6,584 nucleotides of DNA, from positions 1 through 6,584 of the forward strand of contig WQVR01000052.1 in the NCBI GenBank assembly GCA_009785775.1. Reading direction: 5' to 3'. The stretch's first letter is position 1, and each line of letters opens with the position of its first letter. This DNA comes from Candidatus Proendomicrobium guianensium (GTDB lineage Bacteria; Elusimicrobiota; Endomicrobiia; Endomicrobiales; Endomicrobiaceae). The translations under genes were made by a program, and so were the position numbers. The notes beneath the pieces are model-generated. The model saw nothing but the letters and a program-made list of their open reading frames with translations, did no database searches and was not told the DNA's origin. Shown piece after piece: positions 3,573 through 6,584 of this stretch.

Positions 3573-6497
3573 GTGGAAGAAAATAAAAACGATCCCGTTG
3601 GCGTTGCCCCTAACACAAAAGCCCAAAATTTGGATTTAGGCCTTTTCATCAACGGCCAATACGTTACCGTAAAACAAATAGGTAAGGGCGGGTTTGGAAC
3701 CGTTTGGCAGGCTTACGATTTTTCCCTTCGAAACTTTATCGCAGTTAAAGAACTTCTTAAAGAATATTCCGAAAATAAATATGTGGAGATGTTTTATAAA
3801 GAAGCCTTAATGGCTAAAAACATTGTCCACGACAATATTGTCCGCGTACAACATTTCTGGAGCGGCACAAACGGATCGTTCTACATAGCCATGGACTATG
3901 TTAACGGTGTAGACCTTGAAAACCTTGTAAAACGCTGTAACGACCTAAACATAAAAATCCCTTGGGAAATTTCCACTTTAATAGCAATTAACGTTTTAAA
4001 AGCTTTAGATTATGCCAACCGCATAGCAAGAGATTCTATAACCGGACGTCCTTATGGTATAGTTTATCGGGATATTTCTCCTGGTAATATTTTGCTTTCT
4101 TTCGACGGCAATGTAAAACTTAGCGACTTTGGCATAGCTAAAACCGCAGATGAAATAAATTCAGGGCTTAAACAAAATGTTGTAGCCGGCAAATATCCGT
4201 ATATGTCGCCGGAGCAAATAAAAGGGTCTGCCGATATTGACCATCGCGCAGATATTTTTTCTATTGGCGTTGTGCTTTACGAAATGTTTACGGGCACGCC
4301 TTTATACTCGGGCGATAATGAAAAAATACGTTCGCAAATATTAAACCAAAAGTTTGATTTAAAATCTTTAGACGGGCTTAACCTTCCTTATGAAATGCCG
4401 GAAGTTTTAGCCAAATCTATTGAAAAAGACAAAGATAGCCGCTACGAACGCGCTATCGAAATGTATCGCGACTTGCGCCGTTTAATTAAAGGTTATGAAA
4501 CCGAAGAATTATCCGTGGAGCTTGCTTCGTTTTTAGGGCGCGATATGAAAGCCGAAGTTGAGGCCGCCGCAAGCGTGGTTTCCTTTGTAAAAACGCTAGA
4601 CCGTCAGGAAATAAAAAATAATACCAAAATACCCAAAATAATGTGTAAAGACTTTATTGTCGGGGAAAGTCCTTACGACGCCGAAGTTGCCGCGCCCGGT
4701 ATGCCTGAAGTGCAAATGGCGGGCGCTGTTGTGCAGGCTTCTGGCGGCGTTGCGCCCCCTCCTCAAGCGCAACCGTCTATAGAATCGCTTATTCCGCCGT
4801 CGCCTCAAGTTCCGGAAATGCCGCAAGTTCAGGAAAAAGGCAAAACCGTTTTTGAAGAAGTGGGCGACTGGCTAATAACAAAGTTCAGAGATATCAAGAA
4901 AAAAACTATCCGTGTTGTCGCGGCTTTGGTGCTTGCCGCTTTAATATTTTCAGTGATAGACGTTTTTACGCAATTAACGCCTATTGGCGCAAGAATTTAT
5001 TCTTATATGAACCCGCCCGATATAGTTATAACAACGGTACCGGCGGGTGCCATTGTAAGTATGCAAACAACGGGGGGAGATGTTATTCTTGCAAATGCTA
5101 ACTCCCATATGCCTATACCTGTGCGCGCTCTTCAACCCGGCACCTATATAGTAACCGCGCTTAAAGAGGGCTTCAGGCCTGTTCAGCGCGTTGTAAGAAT
5201 TGAGGGACATACCGCCCGTGAAAGAAGGCTGAGAAACGAAAGAATAGAAATAATGTTCGACTTTTTGCTTGAAGTAAACTCCGTGCCTTCCGGCGCAAAC
5301 GTTTTCATAAACGGCAATCAGTTTGGCGTTACGCCTTTAACCGTGCAACTTATGGCAGGGTTTCATACCATAATGCTTACTCTGGACGGGTTTGAAAACT
5401 TAGGCTCGGCCGCTAAAGAAATAAGGGTAGGTCAAGCTAACATAGATTTTTCACGCCCCTCAATGGAAGAAATATTTTTGGGCGTTGACAGAAGCTTCTG
5501 GGATCACAGGCTTAGAAACATAGACGGTGAAAATGTATTTTCCGTAACGGGGCATTTATTTAGAGACTTTGCTATTACTTCTTCTCCGCCTAATATGATA
5601 GTGCATGTTCATGGTGAAGGCCAGCCACGGGGATACACGCCGCTTAATACAACTTTCAGGGCGGGCACTTACAGCGTAAGGTTGTTAGACCCCGACGGCC
5701 GCTACGGTGAAGTTTTAAGGCAGGTTACTATAGCCGCAGATGAACCCAACAGTCTTTTTATTCACATGAACAGACTTTTAACTTTCCGTGTAAGAAGCAG
5801 GCAAAACCCCTCAGAAGCTTTTGTTGCCCAGCTTAATATTACGGGTCAGGATTTTTCAGTTACCCAACAAATTACTACAGGTCAGCCTTTAAGAATTCCG
5901 GTGCCAAGCGGTATTTATGACATTACATTTTCTACAACTGATGGTAACTTCAGGCCGCGTGTAATGAGGAATGTAAATGTTGCCAATATTACAAATATAT
6001 TGGGCGAACTTGACACAGCCCCCGGCAATGTGGAGTTTGTAATTACAAATCAAGACGGTGCACCAGTTGAAGGCGCTTTTGTATGGATAAACAATGTGCT
6101 TGAAGGCAGAACCGATAACTTGGGTGTATGGTCTAGAACAGACGTTAATGCCGGCGGGCTATCAGGTAACATAGTAGCAAGGGGCTTTAGCGACCAGCCG
6201 TTCCAAATATATGTACGTCCGGGCAGGGACAATGTTTCAAGGATAACTCTAGAGCCTGAAGCGGCAGAAGAGACGGGGGTAGATGTTCCTCCCGTTGTAA
6301 CACCACCGGTAACGCCGCCTGCGCCGGCAACAAGGCCTCCGACACCTACACCGCCAAGGCCAAGACCTACACCGACTCCCGCGCCTGAACCTGCCGAACG
6401 TCAAGTAATAGTTTGTCAAAACTGCGGCTATGTAAACGTGGCGCCTGCGGGCAGAAGATTAAGGTTTTGTGTAAACTGCGCAAGAGCATTAAGGTAA
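3573..6497 (+). CDS. Transmembrane Hanks-type Ser/Thr protein kinase with PEGA domains and C-terminal zinc ribbon
   Basis: This is a 974-residue membrane-anchored signalling kinase. The kinase domain (about 30-305) has the glycine loop IGKGGFGTVW (36-45), Lys59 (AVKE), Glu77, the catalytic loop YRDISPGNIL (165-174, Asp167, Asn172), DFG (185-187), SPE (212-214), Asp227 and Arg290. All catalytic residues are present, so it should be active. The motifs GIVYRDISPGN and GKYPYMSPEQ resemble the HRDVSPxN / GKxxYMSPEQ kinases common in myxobacteria. A Pro/Gln-rich linker (about 365-425) and a basic stretch lead to one membrane span (446-466). The rest is predicted outside the cytoplasm: three PEGA-like units (about 482-555, 564-627, 666-738), a further beta-rich unit (735-813), a carboxypeptidase-regulatory-like unit (818-895), a Thr/Pro-rich stalk (896-942) and a CxxC...CxxC zinc ribbon (945-974). 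The start is GTG. Arginine codons switch from CGN to AGA/AGG after the membrane span. Substrates and signal are unknown. Confidence 0.93.
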   Translation: MEENKNDPVGVAPNTKAQNLDLGLFINGQYVTVKQIGKGGFGTVWQAYDFSLRNFIAVKELLKEYSENKYVEMFYKEALMAKNIVHDNIVRVQHFWSGTNGSFYIAMDYVNGVDLENLVKRCNDLNIKIPWEISTLIAINVLKALDYANRIARDSITGRPYGIVYRDISPGNILLSFDGNVKLSDFGIAKTADEINSGLKQNVVAGKYPYMSPEQIKGSADIDHRADIFSIGVVLYEMFTGTPLYSGDNEKIRSQILNQKFDLKSLDGLNLPYEMPEVLAKSIEKDKDSRYERAIEMYRDLRRLIKGYETEELSVELASFLGRDMKAEVEAAASVVSFVKTLDRQEIKNNTKIPKIMCKDFIVGESPYDAEVAAPGMPEVQMAGAVVQASGGVAPPPQAQPSIESLIPPSPQVPEMPQVQEKGKTVFEEVGDWLITKFRDIKKKTIRVVAALVLAALIFSVIDVFTQLTPIGARIYSYMNPPDIVITTVPAGAIVSMQTTGGDVILANANSHMPIPVRALQPGTYIVTALKEGFRPVQRVVRIEGHTARERRLRNERIEIMFDFLLEVNSVPSGANVFINGNQFGVTPLTVQLMAGFHTIMLTLDGFENLGSAAKEIRVGQANIDFSRPSMEEIFLGVDRSFWDHRLRNIDGENVFSVTGHLFRDFAITSSPPNMIVHVHGEGQPRGYTPLNTTFRAGTYSVRLLDPDGRYGEVLRQVTIAADEPNSLFIHMNRLLTFRVRSRQNPSEAFVAQLNITGQDFSVTQQITTGQPLRIPVPSGIYDITFSTTDGNFRPRVMRNVNVANITNILGELDTAPGNVEFVITNQDGAPVEGAFVWINNVLEGRTDNLGVWSRTDVNAGGLSGNIVARGFSDQPFQIYVRPGRDNVSRITLEPEAAEETGVDVPPVVTPPVTPPAPATRPPTPTPPRPRPTPTPAPEPAERQVIVCQNCGYVNVAPAGRRLRFCVNCARALR
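3660..4487 (+). other. Protein kinase catalytic domain
   Basis: Residues 30-305 of the kinase protein. The subdomain order is complete: glycine loop, Lys59, alpha-C Glu77, Asp167/Asn172, Asp185 of DFG, SPE in place of APE, Asp227, Arg290. Three deviations stand out: Tyr165 replaces the His of HRD, Ser169 replaces the Lys of HRDLKPxN, and Lys207 sits where a GT pair normally carries Thr before YMSPE. The last two are shared with a known bacterial kinase subgroup. Confidence 0.92.
4908..4970 (+). other. Single transmembrane segment of the kinase
   Basis: Residues 446-466 are hydrophobic (IRVVAALVLAALIFSVIDVF and on). They follow a basic stretch, KFRDIKKKTIR, so by the positive-inside rule the kinase side is cytoplasmic. 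I see no second hydrophobic segment of membrane length up to the C terminus. Confidence 0.85.
5016..5786 (+). repeat. Three tandem PEGA-like domains in the kinase ectodomain
   Basis: Three units of about 65-75 residues share the PEGA pattern: a short strand, a P-x-G-A or S-P-P element, a strand, a T-P or I-P motif, G-T-Y or G-F-H, then a final strand. Unit 1 (residues 482-555) has VPAGAIV and LQPGTYIVTALKEGF. Unit 2 (564-627) is the clearest, with VPSGANVFINGNQFGVTPL and AGFHTIMLTLDGF. Unit 3 (666-738) has SSPPNMIVHVHGE, YTPL and RAGTYSVRLLDPDG. PEGA domains are small beta-sandwich modules typical of surface or periplasmic parts of bacterial proteins. The units are diverged in sequence, so this is an old domain repeat and not a recent DNA duplication. 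Confidence 0.75.
6024..6257 (+). other. Carboxypeptidase-regulatory-like / Ig-like beta domain
   Basis: Residues 818-895 contain FVITNQDGAPVEGAFVWINN, followed by EGRTDNLGVWS. This is the usual pattern of a carboxypeptidase-regulatory-like domain (x-D-G-x-P-V-x-G-A-x-V ... T-D-x-x-G). It is probably another extracytoplasmic beta-sandwich that extends or binds. The preceding unit (735-813) also looks like a beta-sandwich but matches no family I can name with confidence. Confidence 0.6.
6258..6398 (+). other. Thr/Pro-rich low-complexity stalk of the kinase
   Basis: Residues 896-942 begin with a short acidic stretch and then are almost entirely Pro, Thr, Ala, Val and Arg (for example TPPVTPPAPA and PTPTPPRPRPTPTP). 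This gives an extended flexible spacer between the beta domains and the terminal zinc ribbon. Such linkers are typical of cell-surface proteins. Confidence 0.8.
6405..6494 (+). other. C-terminal zinc ribbon (four cysteines)
   Basis: Residues 945-974 hold VCQNCGYVN and RFCVNCARAL. The pairs Cys948/Cys951 and Cys966/Cys969 form CxxC-x14-CxxC, the pattern of the short zinc ribbons found at the ends of many bacterial proteins. Because only one membrane span lies between it and the kinase, it is predicted outside the cytoplasm, which is unusual for this fold. Confidence 0.8.
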
Positions 6498-6516
6498 TAA
6501 ATATAAAGTAAGGTAA
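6490..6516 (+). repeat. Short direct repeat TAAGGTAA at the kinase stop codon
   Basis: TAAGGTAA occurs at 6490-6497, covering the stop codon, and again at 6509-6516, a period of 19 bases. The region is A/G-rich and non-coding after the stop. It may be chance; no hairpin or terminator forms here, so the kinase transcript probably continues into the next gene. Confidence 0.4.
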
Positions 6517-6540
6517 GAAAAAAAATAACAGGGTAAACAA

Positions 6541-6584
6541 ATGATTAAAAAACTGTATTTAGCACTTTTTATCGCGGCAGCATT
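6541..6584 (+). CDS. N terminus of a probable exported protein (3' partial)
   Basis: An ATG at 6541 opens a frame that runs off the window: MIKKLYLALFIAAA plus two bases. The two lysines followed by a hydrophobic, alanine-ending run look like the n- and h-regions of a Sec signal peptide, so the product is likely secreted, periplasmic or a lipoprotein. A ribosome binding site CAGGG (6529-6533) lies 7 bases before the start. The gene begins 43 bases after the kinase stop with no terminator or promoter between them, so co-transcription with the kinase is likely. With 14 residues visible, nothing can be said about function. Confidence 0.6.
   Translation, partial: MIKKLYLALFIAAA

Noticed and set aside
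4596..5210. Minus-strand open frames of about 76-78 codons opposite the kinase linker and first PEGA unit.
   Set aside because: They are Arg/Tyr/Cys-rich translations typical of antisense frames, with no start signals, and they overlap a well-supported gene.
6300..6395. C-rich repetitive DNA that might be a tandem repeat or recombination site.
   Set aside because: It is explained by the coding of the Thr/Pro-rich stalk in frame with the kinase; no exact repeat unit is maintained at the DNA level.

Overview
The window is a stretch of bacterial chromosome with an A+T-leaning composition (roughly 40% G+C by eye). All genes lie on the + strand and are tightly packed, some with GTG starts. There are no RNA genes, insertion sequences, CRISPR arrays or phage genes. 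The order M50 site-2 protease, trpS, scpA, scpB is a common housekeeping cluster in several Gram-negative and deep-branching bacterial phyla, where rluB often follows scpB. Here a large membrane protein kinase follows instead. The composition, gene order and large PEGA-type kinase would suit a group such as Elusimicrobiota or a deltaproteobacterial relative. That is a guess from general knowledge, not something the sequence proves.

Layout: (1) positions 1-158 hold the end of an unidentified gene. (2) Positions 159-274 hold a weak hairpin terminator and a near-consensus sigma-70 promoter (TTGACA, 17-base spacer, TAGAAT). (3) Positions 275-3478 form one apparent operon: a minimal M50 site-2 protease, then tryptophanyl-tRNA synthetase (4-base overlap), then ScpA (15-base gap), then ScpB (14-base overlap). 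(4) Positions 3479-3572 hold a second good promoter (TTGTTA, 17-base spacer, TATAAT). (5) Positions 3573-6497 encode a 974-residue transmembrane Ser/Thr kinase. (6) From 6541 a gene with a signal-peptide-like N terminus runs off the end, with no terminator separating it from the kinase gene.

How they fit together: the first operon is housekeeping. It combines membrane proteolysis, tRNA charging and the two non-SMC subunits of the chromosome-condensing SMC-ScpAB complex. The second unit looks like an envelope-sensing or signalling module: a cytoplasmic Hanks-type kinase, one membrane span, a row of PEGA and other beta-sandwich domains predicted outside the membrane, a proline-rich stalk, and a terminal four-cysteine zinc ribbon. 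It is followed by a probable exported protein.

The most notable signals are four. The kinase has an unusual domain order, with a zinc ribbon on the predicted outer side. Arginine codon use breaks sharply at the membrane span of that gene, from CGN to AGA/AGG. TrpRS carries a four-cysteine motif that matches the iron-sulfur type known from Thermotoga. ScpA and ScpB both carry polar low-complexity tails.
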